A stretch of DNA of 64,000 bases from Mycobacterium sp. AZCC_0083. Its GTDB lineage: Bacteria > Actinomycetota > Actinomycetes > Mycobacteriales > Mycobacteriaceae. Below the pieces are notes generated by a model. The model was given only the letters and a program-made list of their open reading frames with translations, was not told where the DNA came from and ran no database searches. This document shows, piece by piece, positions 8,362 to 17,815 of this stretch. Made by a program: the position numbers and the translations under genes. Where the stretch lies: assembly GCF_014202335.1 (NCBI RefSeq), contig NZ_JACHGP010000005.1:310001-374000 (forward strand), in the 5' to 3' direction. Position 1 is the stretch's first letter; each line of letters begins with the position of its first letter.

Positions 8362-9525
8362 ATGCTGGCACAACACATGGACCGCGCTGCCGACGACATC
8401 GAGCGCGCGCGCGAGATCGTCCGCCTGACCCAACACGTGCTCGACGGCCGTGAAGTCTGCGCCAGCTTCGGCGACGCCGATCTGCAAGCCGCCGATGCGG
8501 CACTATCCGCGGCCCGGCGGGCGTTGTGCGAGCACCTCCAAGGTTCCCTCGTCGCACCGCACGACGGATGTCACGGCGAGATCGCCGCGTTGCTGCTGCG
8601 CTCAGAACTGGCGCAAGTTTCGCTGAAGGACGCCATTCTGGCCCGGCACACCGAGATGGTGCTCGGCGCGCAGGAAGCACTCGGCAGCCTGCGTGGCGTC
8701 GCGACGGTGGCGTCGCTGGCCGAGCGCGCGCCCGCCGCTGCGCACCGGATGGGATTCAGCCGGATCCTGTTCTCGCGGATCCGCGATGGCAATTGGATCG
8801 CCTGCTCGGCGTGGGCGGACGAGGACGAGGAGTTCGCCCAGACGATGGTGGCCGTCGGTGCGGCCAATCCACGACGCCTCAGCGGGCCCCTGATGGAAAG
8901 TGAGATGGTGCGGCGCGGAGTTCCGATCCTGGTGCGCGACCCTCAGTCCAACCCGCGCGTTCACCCCGAATTGGCGGCGGTGACCAAAACTGCCGGATAC
9001 GTCGCGGCACCCGTGTCGACTTGGGGCAGGCCGATCGGGCTGCTGCACGCCGACCGCAGCACCGAACGACCCGGTGTCCACGAGGTCGACCGCGATGTCC
9101 TCGCAATGTTCGCCGAGGGTCTCGGTCTTGCGTTCGAGCGCAACCTGATGATGGACCGGCTCCAAGCCATGCGCAGAGCCGCCGACGAACACCTGCGTGC
9201 GGCGACCGCGTTGGCCGACGACTTCACCCTCGACGTGATGGACCGCGCCGGCTCTGCCTCCGCGCCGGTGGAGCAGCTGCTGCAGACATCAGACCCGCTG
9301 CGACATCCCACGTTCGGCCCGGCCGGCGGACACCTTCGCGACCTGACCGCCCGAGAGATCGACGTGTTGCGTGGGATGGCCGCTGGTCAGACCAACGCGC
9401 AAGTCGCTCTCAGTCTGTTCGTGGCGGAGGGCACCGTGAAATCACATGTCAAACACATCTTGCGAAAGCTGGGCGCGGCCAACCGGACCGACGCGGTCAC
9501 CAAGTACCACCAGCTTGGCAGGTGA
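8362..9525 (+). CDS. GAF-domain LuxR-family transcriptional regulator
   Basis: A 387-residue regulator: an N-terminal helical region, a central GAF-like sensor domain (ending in the ...GYVAAPVSTWGRPIGLLHADR stretch) and a C-terminal LuxR helix-turn-helix starting at LTAREIDVLRGMAAGQTN with EGTVKSHVKHILRKLG as recognition helix. ATG 8362 is chosen because GAGGAG lies five bases before it; the frame is open further up. It is divergent from the acyl-CoA dehydrogenase, and two related regulators lie at 34780-37010. The ligand of the GAF domain is unknown; an acyl-CoA or aromatic compound would fit. Confidence 0.88.
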   Translation: MLAQHMDRAADDIERAREIVRLTQHVLDGREVCASFGDADLQAADAALSAARRALCEHLQGSLVAPHDGCHGEIAALLLRSELAQVSLKDAILARHTEMVLGAQEALGSLRGVATVASLAERAPAAAHRMGFSRILFSRIRDGNWIACSAWADEDEEFAQTMVAVGAANPRRLSGPLMESEMVRRGVPILVRDPQSNPRVHPELAAVTKTAGYVAAPVSTWGRPIGLLHADRSTERPGVHEVDRDVLAMFAEGLGLAFERNLMMDRLQAMRRAADEHLRAATALADDFTLDVMDRAGSASAPVEQLLQTSDPLRHPTFGPAGGHLRDLTAREIDVLRGMAAGQTNAQVALSLFVAEGTVKSHVKHILRKLGAANRTDAVTKYHQLGR

Positions 9526-9628
9526 CCGGTGACGTTGGGCCGGTAACGGGCTTGCGATCCCGACCGACAATCGCCTGTCTCCTCAGAGGGATCGAAAAGC
9601 CCCTCGCCGAGGGACGCGATGTGGCGCC

Positions 9629-10432
9629 ATGTGCGCATACCGTGACCGTGTGCCGCCGGTCGATCACGAGCTGAACCTCACCACGCAGGCGATCCTGACG
9701 TATGGCAGCTGGGCGCTGACCGCGGTGATCCTCGGGCTGGCCATTCGGATGGGGATACGCGAGCGCACGCCGTTCTACGCGCTCATGGTGTTGGCCGCCA
9801 TGCTCGGCGCCTTTGCCGAGCCGCTCTACGACGTGGCGATGATGCTGTACTTCTACTCGACAGCGGGCATGTGGACGCATTTCACCGCGTTCGACATCCC
9901 GCAGCCGATCTGGACGCACAGTGGCTATGTGGTCTTGTACGCCGCCCCGGCAATTTACATCGCCTACCAGATCGCCCGCGGAACGATGACCCGCAACAAG
10001 CTGTTCGTCTTGGCCGGCATCACGCTGCTCGAATCGGCCGCGTTCGAGATGGTCGGCATCAACGGCGGTCTCTACACCTACTGGGGTCCACATGTCTTCC
10101 GGATCTTGCAGTACCCGTTGGTGATTGGTGTGCTCGAAGCTGCTCAAGTGATCTGCTTCGCGGTGGCAGCGTCGCAGCTGCGTGCCCGCTGCACCCGTCA
10201 GCGGCAACTGCTGATCCTGTTCGTCCTGTTTCCAATCACATTCTTCGGGGTCAACTTCGGCGCGGGTTGGCCCACCATCATCGCCGTACACCTTGAGCAC
10301 CCCTCGACACCGCTGACCGCTGCGGCAACCATGCTCAGCATCAGCTTCGCGGTCGTGCTGGTGCGCATGGAGTCATCCTTTCTGCCGCAAAAATCGGCGA
10401 GTGCTGATGCAGAAGTGCCGCATCCCACGTAG
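9629..10432 (+). CDS. polytopic membrane protein, spirocyclase AveC-like
   Basis: A 267-residue protein with about seven hydrophobic segments. The pattern GAFAEPLYD, then GMWTHFTAFD, then a Pro/Trp-containing loop and another membrane span recalls the AveC-type membrane family, which is frequent in mycobacteria but mostly uncharacterised. ATG 9629 has a poor ribosome site; GTG 9650, seven codons in, is an alternative. It lies 103 bases after the LuxR gene and 24 before a small DUF2834-like membrane protein. No catalytic residues recognised; function unknown. Confidence 0.65.
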   Translation: MCAYRDRVPPVDHELNLTTQAILTYGSWALTAVILGLAIRMGIRERTPFYALMVLAAMLGAFAEPLYDVAMMLYFYSTAGMWTHFTAFDIPQPIWTHSGYVVLYAAPAIYIAYQIARGTMTRNKLFVLAGITLLESAAFEMVGINGGLYTYWGPHVFRILQYPLVIGVLEAAQVICFAVAASQLRARCTRQRQLLILFVLFPITFFGVNFGAGWPTIIAVHLEHPSTPLTAAATMLSISFAVVLVRMESSFLPQKSASADAEVPHPT

Positions 10433-10456
10433 ACAATCACCCAGGGAGCTTTGCTC

Positions 10457-10846
10457 ATGGCCGCAACCACGTCCACAAACATTCGTCACGGCTTCTACAT
10501 CGCCGCCGGCGCCGTGGCGCTGGTGTTGACCTGGCCGCATGCATTTTCCTGGATGGCGGCCGGCGGAAACATCCTCAACCCGATCGAGTTCTTCGGTGAC
10601 GCAATAGCGGCAGGCGGCACCGCCGCCTTCCTGAGCATCGACATGGCCATCGCCTGGCTGGTCTTCATGGTGTGGGTTGTGTCCGACAGCAAGAGGATTG
10701 GGCTGGGGTACAAGTGGGGCTGGGCCTTCGTGGCGTTGTCCTACATCGGCGTCTCGATGGCGTTCCCGGTGTACCTGGTCGTCCGCGAGCGCTACCTCGA
10801 CAAGCATGCCCCGTCACCCGAGTCGGCCGTCCAGCCTGCCACGTGA
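10457..10846 (+). CDS. small membrane protein, DUF2834-like
   Basis: A 129-residue protein with three or four hydrophobic helices and the motif NPIEFFGDAI followed by SIDMAIAWL and a basic loop SDSKRIGLGY, the pattern of the DUF2834 family. AGGGAG lies eight bases before ATG 10457, which is therefore preferred to the TTG two codons earlier. It probably forms a unit with the preceding AveC-like membrane gene. It converges on the kinase gene, with only four bases between the stops. Function unknown. Confidence 0.72.
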   Translation: MAATTSTNIRHGFYIAAGAVALVLTWPHAFSWMAAGGNILNPIEFFGDAIAAGGTAAFLSIDMAIAWLVFMVWVVSDSKRIGLGYKWGWAFVALSYIGVSMAFPVYLVVRERYLDKHAPSPESAVQPAT

Positions 10847-10850
10847 CGTG

Positions 10851-13800
10851 TCAAACGCTTGACGCGTCGGACAGGTTCGAGACGAAATCGCGGACGTTTT
10901 CCTGCGTGAACTGATCCGGGGATCTGGACCCGCTCGCGTGAATCGCGTCCTGCGCGAGGCGGATCATCTGCGGTCCCTCATCGAGGAGCAACTGGCTAAG
11001 CCCAAGCGCGGCGCAGGTTCTCAGCGCTGGATACAGGACGTGGACCGCTTCGTCGTGGTCGCCTGCCACGCCGAGACAGTGCGCGAATTGGAGACTTGCG
11101 CCGAGGTGGGCACGGGGGCGATCGTGCTGATCGATGCGATCACGGCAAGCGCGGGCCCGCGCGCATGCTTCATCCAGCGCCTCGGGCGTCCCGGCTTGCA
11201 GGAGCACTCGGATCTGTGTGCCTTCAATCAGTTCGGCTGTCACGCCATCGAGTTCGTCCGGGCGTTCAGACTGCGAATGGGTGATCCGCAGCGCCAGAGA
11301 GTCGTCGATCGGCATCCCCGACAGGGCGGCAATCCGGGCACTGACGTTCACAAGCCGAGCCTGCAGTCGCGGGAGTTGCAGAGTCTTGGCGATGTCGAGC
11401 CCCTCGGCGAGTCGGCGGTGCGCGGCCGCTGCGTCACCGCGAGCGAACTTCAGCATCGCTCCAGTTCCGAAGCTGGCGAGCATGAAGTCGACGATTCCGC
11501 CCTCGGCGCCCAAAGCGTATGCGTCGTCGAGCAGTAGTTCGGCTTCGTCGAGTTGGCCGTGTTCGTAGAAAAGCTCCCCCAACAAGGCTCCGGCAAGCTT
11601 TGCGATATAGGTGGGGCGACCGGACGGCAATAGTGCGATGCGCATCGCGTGGCGCAGGTGCGCTTCGGCGCCTGCAATGTCGAGTTGCTCGTTGGCGGCA
11701 ATCCCGGCAAAACAGTATCCGTAGCTCACGCTCAGCGTGCCTGAGATCCGATCGTGGAATTGACGTCCCCACCGCTGCCATCGAAGCGCGTCATCGAAGT
11801 CCAACGCCCGGAGCGCCCGAAATGATGCGAGGTCGGCTGCGCGGCAAAGTATGAAGGGCCGCAGTGTGTCTGACCTGTCGACACACGCCTCAACGGCGGT
11901 TTCAGCCAGGCTGCCGACACGGTCCTGGAACGCGGCGATAACCGCTCGAATCAGGTCCATTTCGGCGCGCAGATCGCCCTCTTCGACCTTCGTAGCCGAG
12001 TCCATGCCTACCTCGGCTAGCCGAAGTGCCTCTTCGACGGCGGCCAGCCGGTGAAGGACGACGTTTGCCCACGCAAGGTCGACTTGAAGCCTGGGGCGGG
12101 CATCGGCTTGTTGGGCAGGCAGCTTGGCCGCGAGCCCGATCAACGTGCTCATCTGCGACTGTTCCATCAGGTCGGTGGCCGCGCGCTCGACGGCGTCCAC
12201 CGCCTGCAGAGCCTGGCCGCCGAGGATCAGATGATCAACGGCCTGGCTGAGCATGTGGTGTTCGGTGAACCACTGCGCTGCTCTTCGGTGCAGCTGCGGT
12301 ATCCGATCCTCTGCGTCCCGCTCGAGGCGCTGCAGCAGGTACTCGGCGAACAGGTGGTGGTATTCGAACCATGTTCCCTCGGCGTCGGTCCTGCGAAGAA
12401 ACAGGTCACGTCTTTCGATCTCTTCGAGGCGGCTTCGGTTGCGCGGGTCGCCGGTCAGCGCGGCGGCCAGTCCGCTGCAGATCTGTTTGGGAATGCACGT
12501 CGCAAGCAGAAAGTCGAGCAGGCCCGGTTCAAGGCTGTCCAAGACGTTCGACGCTAGGTACTCACCCAATGCTTCGTTGCGTCCGGACAGATGCTCGATG
12601 AGCGCGGCCGGATCAGCCCGATCACGCAGCGTCAAGGACGCCAGCTGTAATGCAGCTGCCCAGCCGTCTGTGCACTCCTCCAGTTCGGCCAGGTTCGCTG
12701 CGGTCAGGTGCAGGCCACCCTGGTCGACCAGCATCGCCTCGGTTTCGGCGCTGTCGAAGCGTAGATGCGTCGCATTGATCTCGATGAGCTCACCCCGAAC
12801 TCGAAGGGTGCTGAGGGGAAGGTCGGTGCGGGTTCGGCTTGCGACAATCAAATGCAGGTGATGGCAGCTGTTTTCGACTAGATAGGCGAGCGCTTTCGCG
12901 GTTTCGGTGTCATCGACGCGATGCCAGTCGTCGAGCACCAGCACCAGGGTTTCCTTGTCGCAGTGCAGTCGATCGATCAAGGCATTGAGCACGTATTGCT
13001 GGGCGTTGTCCACATGCCCTTCGAACTCCTGCTGTAGCGCGTCGGCGAGGTCGGGCATCGTGCGCCGAATCGCCTCGATCAGATGCGCGAGAAACCAGAC
13101 CACATTGTTGTCGTCGCCGTCGATGGCCAACCATGCGCCCTTCAGACCGCCTCGAGTGAGGGCTTCGCCCCACTGCGCAGCCACGGTGCTCTTGCCATAG
13201 CCGGCCGGGGCGTGAATGAGGACCAGCTTCGGCCGTCGTCCCGAGCCGAGGCGCTCGAGGATTCGGTGCCGCCGAACGGTCGGTCGAGTGAAGGTGGGTG
13301 GACGAAACCGCGTCGGCGCGCTCGGCGGGTAATGCGCCCGCCGGCCCGAGCCCGAGTGCCCACGTGCGGCGATGCCGACGTCGGAAACCGCGTCATCTGC
13401 CTCGGCCTGCGAGGGCGCCAACTCGAGCGGAACAGCGGCGATGCTGAGCCCGACGTGGGCGCCTGCCTCACGCAGGATCTCCCCGAATGCCGCGGCAGAA
13501 CCGGGGCGCCGCACGGGGTCGATATCCAGCGCGACCTCCAATGCCGAGCCAACCGGATCGGGCACACCTTTGGCCCGCAGATCTGGAATCGGACCGGCCA
13601 GCACGCGACGAACGAATGCGGCGGGGTTCTCGCCTGGCCGAAACACGAACGGGGGTTCGCCATTGAGCAGTGTGAAGACAGTCGCAGCCAACCCATACAC
13701 GTCGGCGGCGACCGATGCGGCACGTCCCTCGAACAGCTCGGGCGCGGTGTACGACGGGGATCCGACCAAGACGTTCGCCGCCGTTTCACGGCTGCCCGCG

Positions 13801-14312
13801 ATGCGCGCAATGCCGAAGTCTCCGAGTTGTGGTTCACCGTAATTGGTGAGTAAGACGTTGGGCGGTTTGATGTCCCGATGAAGAACGCCGGCTCGGTGAG
13901 CGGTTTCCAGCGCACCGGCCAATCGCACCCCGATCGTCAACGCCTCGTTGACCTCGAGCGGTCCATGTCCCTTTATCCAGGAGCCCAGCGTGTCACGACT
14001 GTGATAGGGCATCACGATGTACGGACGGCCCGCGAAGGTCAGGCCGCTGTGGAGGACCGGCACGATGTTCGGATGCCCCGACACCCGTCCCATCGCACGC
14101 TGCTCACGGGCGAAATCCTCGAGGTCGGGGTCATCTCGATCGGAGTTGAGCACCTTGATCGCCACGACGCGGTCCAATGACGGCTGCCCGCAGCGGTACA
14201 CGACGCCGAAGCCGCCGCGGCCCACTGGCTGCGCATCTTCGTAACCCTCTGCCTCGAGTTCGGCGACGATTCCGGTAGCGAGCCTGCGCTGTGTGTCGTC
14301 AGGACTGCTCAT
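10851..14312 (-). CDS. pknK: PknK-like serine/threonine kinase with MalT-type ATPase region
   Basis: A 1153-residue protein. Residues about 20-285 form a Hanks-type kinase: glycine loop GRGGFGVV (31-38), AIK lysine 53, HRDIKPPN with Asp147 and Asn152, and DFG 165-167. After a Pro/Arg-rich linker comes a STAND/MalT-type ATPase with Walker A GYGKST (371-376), and then a long alpha-helical repeat region. No LuxR helix-turn-helix is visible at the C-terminus. Layout and length match PknK of M. tuberculosis (about 1110 residues), a cytoplasmic growth-control kinase. ATG 14312 has GGGGAG five bases upstream. Orthology to PknK rather than a paralogue is likely but untested. Confidence 0.85.
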   Translation of the reverse strand: MSSPDDTQRRLATGIVAELEAEGYEDAQPVGRGGFGVVYRCGQPSLDRVVAIKVLNSDRDDPDLEDFAREQRAMGRVSGHPNIVPVLHSGLTFAGRPYIVMPYHSRDTLGSWIKGHGPLEVNEALTIGVRLAGALETAHRAGVLHRDIKPPNVLLTNYGEPQLGDFGIARIAGSRETAANVLVGSPSYTAPELFEGRAASVAADVYGLAATVFTLLNGEPPFVFRPGENPAAFVRRVLAGPIPDLRAKGVPDPVGSALEVALDIDPVRRPGSAAAFGEILREAGAHVGLSIAAVPLELAPSQAEADDAVSDVGIAARGHSGSGRRAHYPPSAPTRFRPPTFTRPTVRRHRILERLGSGRRPKLVLIHAPAGYGKSTVAAQWGEALTRGGLKGAWLAIDGDDNNVVWFLAHLIEAIRRTMPDLADALQQEFEGHVDNAQQYVLNALIDRLHCDKETLVLVLDDWHRVDDTETAKALAYLVENSCHHLHLIVASRTRTDLPLSTLRVRGELIEINATHLRFDSAETEAMLVDQGGLHLTAANLAELEECTDGWAAALQLASLTLRDRADPAALIEHLSGRNEALGEYLASNVLDSLEPGLLDFLLATCIPKQICSGLAAALTGDPRNRSRLEEIERRDLFLRRTDAEGTWFEYHHLFAEYLLQRLERDAEDRIPQLHRRAAQWFTEHHMLSQAVDHLILGGQALQAVDAVERAATDLMEQSQMSTLIGLAAKLPAQQADARPRLQVDLAWANVVLHRLAAVEEALRLAEVGMDSATKVEEGDLRAEMDLIRAVIAAFQDRVGSLAETAVEACVDRSDTLRPFILCRAADLASFRALRALDFDDALRWQRWGRQFHDRISGTLSVSYGYCFAGIAANEQLDIAGAEAHLRHAMRIALLPSGRPTYIAKLAGALLGELFYEHGQLDEAELLLDDAYALGAEGGIVDFMLASFGTGAMLKFARGDAAAAHRRLAEGLDIAKTLQLPRLQARLVNVSARIAALSGMPIDDSLALRITHSQSERPDELDGVTAELIEGTQIRVLLQAGTPEALDEACARARACRDRIDQHDRPRAHLGASLQFAHCLGVAGDHDEAVHVLYPALRTCAALGLSQLLLDEGPQMIRLAQDAIHASGSRSPDQFTQENVRDFVSNLSDASSV

Positions 14313-14584
14313 CGATACTCCCCGCTCGCCCGACAAGCGCTACCTCCGCTTTACCTTTGCTGCGGCTGTTGCAGCGTACTGCGGCCGACCTGCCCGCAAC
14401 GACGTTTCGGCACCACCGTCGACGATCGAATTGCCCCCTTCGAGAGGCAAGAGCCGCTCAATGAGGAGACGCGCAACAGCGGAAAGGTGACCACACTTGG
14501 AGAACAACAGGATCACGCAGGCGGTGCGCGAAGCGCCGTGAAGTTCAGGATCCAAACCCACCGAGCGGAAACGAGACCTAGAAC

Positions 14585-14737
14585 ATGTCGCAGTACTTCA
14601 CCGCAATCGCCTTCCTCCTCATGGTCGTCTCCCCTCCCCTCATCCCGGCGCTCGTCGCCGTAGTCCACCGGAGTCTCCGCGGAGTTCGCGCGGTCGCCAG
14701 GATGCGCAGGGCACAGCCGGCCGCGGCGTTGTCCTAG
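14585..14737 (+). CDS. possible 50-residue membrane peptide
   Basis: Short frame starting MSQYFTAIAFLLMVV, one hydrophobic helix, then a basic tail (HRSLRGVRAVARMRR). The composition (a membrane anchor followed by Arg) is what a small inner-membrane protein would show. No strong ribosome site is visible and it stands alone between the divergent kinase gene and a hairpin. The 270 bases before it (14313-14584) show no convincing gene and should hold the kinase promoter. Could be chance. Confidence 0.4.
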   Translation: MSQYFTAIAFLLMVVSPPLIPALVAVVHRSLRGVRAVARMRRAQPAAALS

Positions 14738-14790
14738 CCCACGCGAATCCGCAGAGCCATGGGACGCGGCACAGCGCAAGGTGTTCGGTA

Positions 14791-14826
14791 GGCAAAGGTG
14801 CGCCTCTTCGGAGGCGCACCTTTGCC
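14791..14826. terminator. perfect 16-bp hairpin with TTCG loop
   Basis: Arms 14791-14806 and 14811-14826 are exact reverse complements closed by a TTCG tetraloop. There is no T-tract after either arm, so it fits the hairpin-only terminators common in mycobacteria and could work in both directions, for the small + ORF and for the mce operon reading from the other side. Confidence 0.7.
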
Positions 14827-14869
14827 TATCTGCGCTGTTGGGCTGTCCGCGCGAGTGAGGCCATTTGCT

Positions 14870-15037
14870 CTATCGAGGCGGTCCGTATGCGACCGTACGA
14901 TCAATGCTGTTCTGTGACCACACGCCGATCTTGGTGTACGCGCAGTTCTGCATGATCGCGAGATATGCCGGGTCGTAATACGACTGATTGACTAGTTCGA
15001 TGCCGCTGATCGCCAGGGCCGGATCAATGGCTGATCT
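14870..15037 (-). pseudogene. C-terminal remnant of a secreted-type protein (possibly CAP/SCP-like)
   Basis: After an in-frame TGA (15038-15040) the minus strand encodes 55 residues that read like real protein, including NQSYYDPAYLAIMQNCAYTK and IGVWSQNSIDRTVAYG, then a stop. There is no ATG, GTG or TTG before the conserved part, so it seems to be the tail of a decayed gene. The NC-Y-T-x-x-G-V-W pattern weakly recalls the end of CAP/SCP extracellular domains. It lies 12 bases beyond the last Mce-associated gene and may once have been the final gene of the operon. Confidence 0.5.
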
Positions 15038-15049
15038 TCAGGGTCGACA

Positions 15050-15658
15050 TCACACGGGGTCGAATTGTGAGATCAGCCAACGGCCGTCGATCTTGTCGAC
15101 CGTGACGCGGACGCTGGACGCCGTGTTGGTCGGCGCGGTCTTACCGACGACGACGGACTGATTGACGAACAGCAGCACCGATGCGTGAGTCGCGGTCGCC
15201 GACGTCTGCGCCGCGGCCGAGACGGTGGCCGTCGCCGATATCTGCTTCTGCTTTGCGCCCGGAATCACCACATCACGGGTCAACGTGGAGTACGAGTCCA
15301 GGAAAGCTCCCGTCAGACGGCTCTTGGCCGCTTCGAGGTCCTTGTCCACGGTCTCGGAGCGGTATGACAGTAGCGCGATGGTGCCTTCGACCGCAGCCTG
15401 CACGGTTTGTGGCTGGGTTGCCTGCTCCTCGCGCAGGGCGCCGCCCTGCCACTTCAGATAGCCCGCACCCGATGCGACGATCAGCGCCAATCCCGGCAGG
15501 AGCACGTAGGCGGCCAGCCGCGACCAGCCAATGCGCCGTGCACTTCGGGGCCGTTCAACTTCGTCTGATTCGCCAGTCGGGCTGGATGCGGCAGAATCGT
15601 CATCGACGGCTTCGGTTGCCGTCGGGCCGGCTCCGCGGCGGAACATGGGCCACCTCAT
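15050..15658 (-). CDS. Mce-associated membrane protein
   Basis: A 202-residue protein: about 45 polar N-terminal residues with an Arg-rich stretch, one membrane helix (AAYVLLPGLALIVASGAGYL), then an extracytoplasmic domain with SYSTLTRDVVIPGAKQKQ and a C-terminal DGRWLISQFDPV, the standard plan of the Mce-associated (Mas) proteins. In mce1 and mce4 such proteins stabilise the transporter. Its ATG overlaps the stop of the preceding Mas gene (ATGA). It is the last intact gene of the operon. Confidence 0.88.
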   Translation of the reverse strand: MRWPMFRRGAGPTATEAVDDDSAASSPTGESDEVERPRSARRIGWSRLAAYVLLPGLALIVASGAGYLKWQGGALREEQATQPQTVQAAVEGTIALLSYRSETVDKDLEAAKSRLTGAFLDSYSTLTRDVVIPGAKQKQISATATVSAAAQTSATATHASVLLFVNQSVVVGKTAPTNTASSVRVTVDKIDGRWLISQFDPV

Positions 15659-16254
15659 TGCACGAACTCCACATTGGAGACTTTCGCTTGGTCGCCCACG
15701 TGGGTTACCGCGATGCGCAGTCGCCAGCCATGCGGATCTGACTGCGGCGCACCGGCATTCGACGTCGCCACCGTCACGGCCACCAACACTTCAGCGTTCC
15801 CGGCCGACTGCGACTCCAGCCCGGCCTCGGAGACAGTGCCGACCGTGGTCGACTGCGTCTTCTTGACCAACTCGACGAACGGCTGTGACCGCTTGGAGAA
15901 GTCGTCGTAGAACTGTCCGGTGGCCCCTTCGAGAATTCGTTGCACATCGCGGTCGGCCTGCTGCCAGTCGATCGTGGTCAAGTTGACTGCGCCCTGCCTG
16001 GCTGCCTGAAGGAGCTGACTTCGCTCGGCCTGCAATTGCTGCGCCTGGTAGGCATGAAAGCCCAACCATCCCGCCACGGCCGCCAACGTCACAACGGTGG
16101 CAATTCCGAACTGGATTGCTCGCTTCACCACGGAGGTGGGCTGTTTCGACTGCACGGCGGCGCCACCGTCTGCGTCGTCTTCGGCGGGCTCGGCGGAGAA
16201 CTCCTCGAAATCGAGGATACCGTCGGTATCTGCACAATCAGTCGCTAGCGGCAT
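15655..16254 (-). CDS. Mce-associated membrane protein
   Basis: A 199-residue protein with an acidic N-terminus, one membrane helix (FGIATVVTLAAVAGWLGF) and a periplasmic domain that contains FYDDFSKRSQPFVELVKKTQ and ends in HVGDQAKVSNVEFVQ. This is the same fold type as the next gene, with which it overlaps. It follows mceF after a gap of 106 bases in which I see nothing coding. A role in anchoring or assembling the Mce complex is inferred from its position and family. Confidence 0.87.
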   Translation of the reverse strand: MPLATDCADTDGILDFEEFSAEPAEDDADGGAAVQSKQPTSVVKRAIQFGIATVVTLAAVAGWLGFHAYQAQQLQAERSQLLQAARQGAVNLTTIDWQQADRDVQRILEGATGQFYDDFSKRSQPFVELVKKTQSTTVGTVSEAGLESQSAGNAEVLVAVTVATSNAGAPQSDPHGWRLRIAVTHVGDQAKVSNVEFVQ

Positions 16255-16360
16255 ACCATCTTCCGATCATCGTCGCGGGAGGTGTTGTCGAAGAACCCCG
16301 GTCGGCGCTCAAGCCGATGCCGTTGGGCCGTTGGCGGCCGACGCACCGGCACCTGGCCCC

Positions 16361-17815
16361 TCAACCCGACGGCGGAATCAGCATGTTCTGCCATGTCTTC
16401 TCCTCAGGCGCAGTCTGGGCCAAGTCGGACTGCGTGTGGACGTTGCCGTCGGGGCCGACATACTTGCCGGTCGCCGGGTCGTACGTGGCGGTGGCTATCG
16501 GTGGCGGCGAGGCAGGATCAGGAGCTGCCGCGGGGGGCGTTCCTGGCGGCAACTGTGGGACGGCTTGGCCAGACAGCGTGGCGTTGGGATCGCCCTTCCA
16601 GTTGTAGCCGTCGTTGAGCGGCACGTACTGCTCGTCGCTTTCGCACATCTTCACCGTCGGTGCGCGCTTGCCTGCCACGGTTTCACACGGGATGTTCCTG
16701 GCGCCGCGCACGTTCCACGGGGAGTCCTGTGGGACCCTGCAATACAGGTCGCCAGCCGCGCGGTTGGGATAGTCCTCGAAGGTGGGAATCCGCTGCTGCT
16801 GGACGGGCAAGAAACCGGTGGTGCATGGCGGCGGTAGGTTGAGGTTGAGATTGAAGCTGAGGTATTGGCCCTTGTAAGCCTGCTTGGTGTTGACGTTGGC
16901 CAGGATGCCCGCCTGTCCGTAAGCGACGGACTGCGGCAACAGGACTAGGAGCTGCTCGATGTCGTTCTGGTAGGCCAGCCCGACCTGAGCGATGCTGACG
17001 AGATTCGACAGCAGGATCGGCAACGTCGGTTGTAGCCGCTCGACCAGCTGGCGTACCTCGCCTGCGGCGGGGCCGCCCTTGTCGATGATGCCGGCGACGT
17101 CGTCGTCATGGTTCTTCAACTCACTGGTCACGGTGGCCAGGTTTGACGCCCACGCCTGAATCGCATTGGACGTGTTGGTTTGCGAATCGAGGACCGGCTT
17201 GGATTGCTCGATCAATGCGATTAGTGGGTCGAGATTCTTGCGCGCTTCGATGGCCAGGTCGGATGAGCCCTTGACCAGGCGGGACAATTCGGGTCCGAGA
17301 CCGCCTACGGCGGTGTAGGACTCGTCGATGACGGTCTTCAGGTCGTCGCGAGGCACCGCTCTCAGACCGGTGTTGAGGGTGTCGAGCAGCGAGTTGATGT
17401 CGGGCGGCACCGAGGCGTCGGCTAGCGGAATCACGTCGCCGTTCTTCAGCGGGGGGGAGGTGCCGCTGCGGGGCACCAACTCGACGAACTGTTCACCGAT
17501 CGCCGTCTGGCTGTGCACCTCGGCCTTGAGATCCGACGGGATGTCAATCCCGGATTTGAGCGATAACAGCGCTTGTACACCGCTGTCGGTCAGCTGCACC
17601 GCTTTCACCCGGCCCACCTCGCTACCGCGATAGGTGACATTGCCGGTGCTGTAGAGCCCACCGGTTTCCGGCAGTTCCAGCGTCACCGTATAGCGGCCGA
17701 CACCGAATAGGTTGGCTGGCAACTTCATGAAGTGAAACGCCATCAGCGACATCGCGACGAGCGCGATGACGGAAAAGATGGCCAGCTGGATCTTGATCTG
17801 TCGATGTAAGTGCAT
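16361..17815 (-). CDS. mceF: MCE-family protein, MceF position
   Basis: A 484-residue MCE protein: N-terminal membrane helix (IQLAIFSVIALVAMSLM), MCE/MlaD domain roughly 35-120 with GLYSTGNVTYRGSEVGRV, a long helical region that in Mce proteins forms the needle-like channel, and a Pro/Ala-rich C-terminal tail. It follows the lipoprotein gene directly (ATG immediately after the mceE stop), as is usual for MceF, the last subunit of the hexamer. It should help shuttle lipid substrates through the cell envelope; the substrate is unknown. Confidence 0.93.
   Translation of the reverse strand: MHLHRQIKIQLAIFSVIALVAMSLMAFHFMKLPANLFGVGRYTVTLELPETGGLYSTGNVTYRGSEVGRVKAVQLTDSGVQALLSLKSGIDIPSDLKAEVHSQTAIGEQFVELVPRSGTSPPLKNGDVIPLADASVPPDINSLLDTLNTGLRAVPRDDLKTVIDESYTAVGGLGPELSRLVKGSSDLAIEARKNLDPLIALIEQSKPVLDSQTNTSNAIQAWASNLATVTSELKNHDDDVAGIIDKGGPAAGEVRQLVERLQPTLPILLSNLVSIAQVGLAYQNDIEQLLVLLPQSVAYGQAGILANVNTKQAYKGQYLSFNLNLNLPPPCTTGFLPVQQQRIPTFEDYPNRAAGDLYCRVPQDSPWNVRGARNIPCETVAGKRAPTVKMCESDEQYVPLNDGYNWKGDPNATLSGQAVPQLPPGTPPAAAPDPASPPPIATATYDPATGKYVGPDGNVHTQSDLAQTAPEEKTWQNMLIPPSG

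Noticed and set aside
10851..10862. TCAAACGCTTGA as a second LuxR operator
   Set aside because: It overlaps the last codons and stop of the kinase gene between convergent genes, where no promoter is expected; the one-mismatch match may be chance.
14340..14561. 73-residue minus-strand frame upstream of the kinase gene
   Set aside because: No ribosome site and no domain; the region is more likely the kinase promoter.
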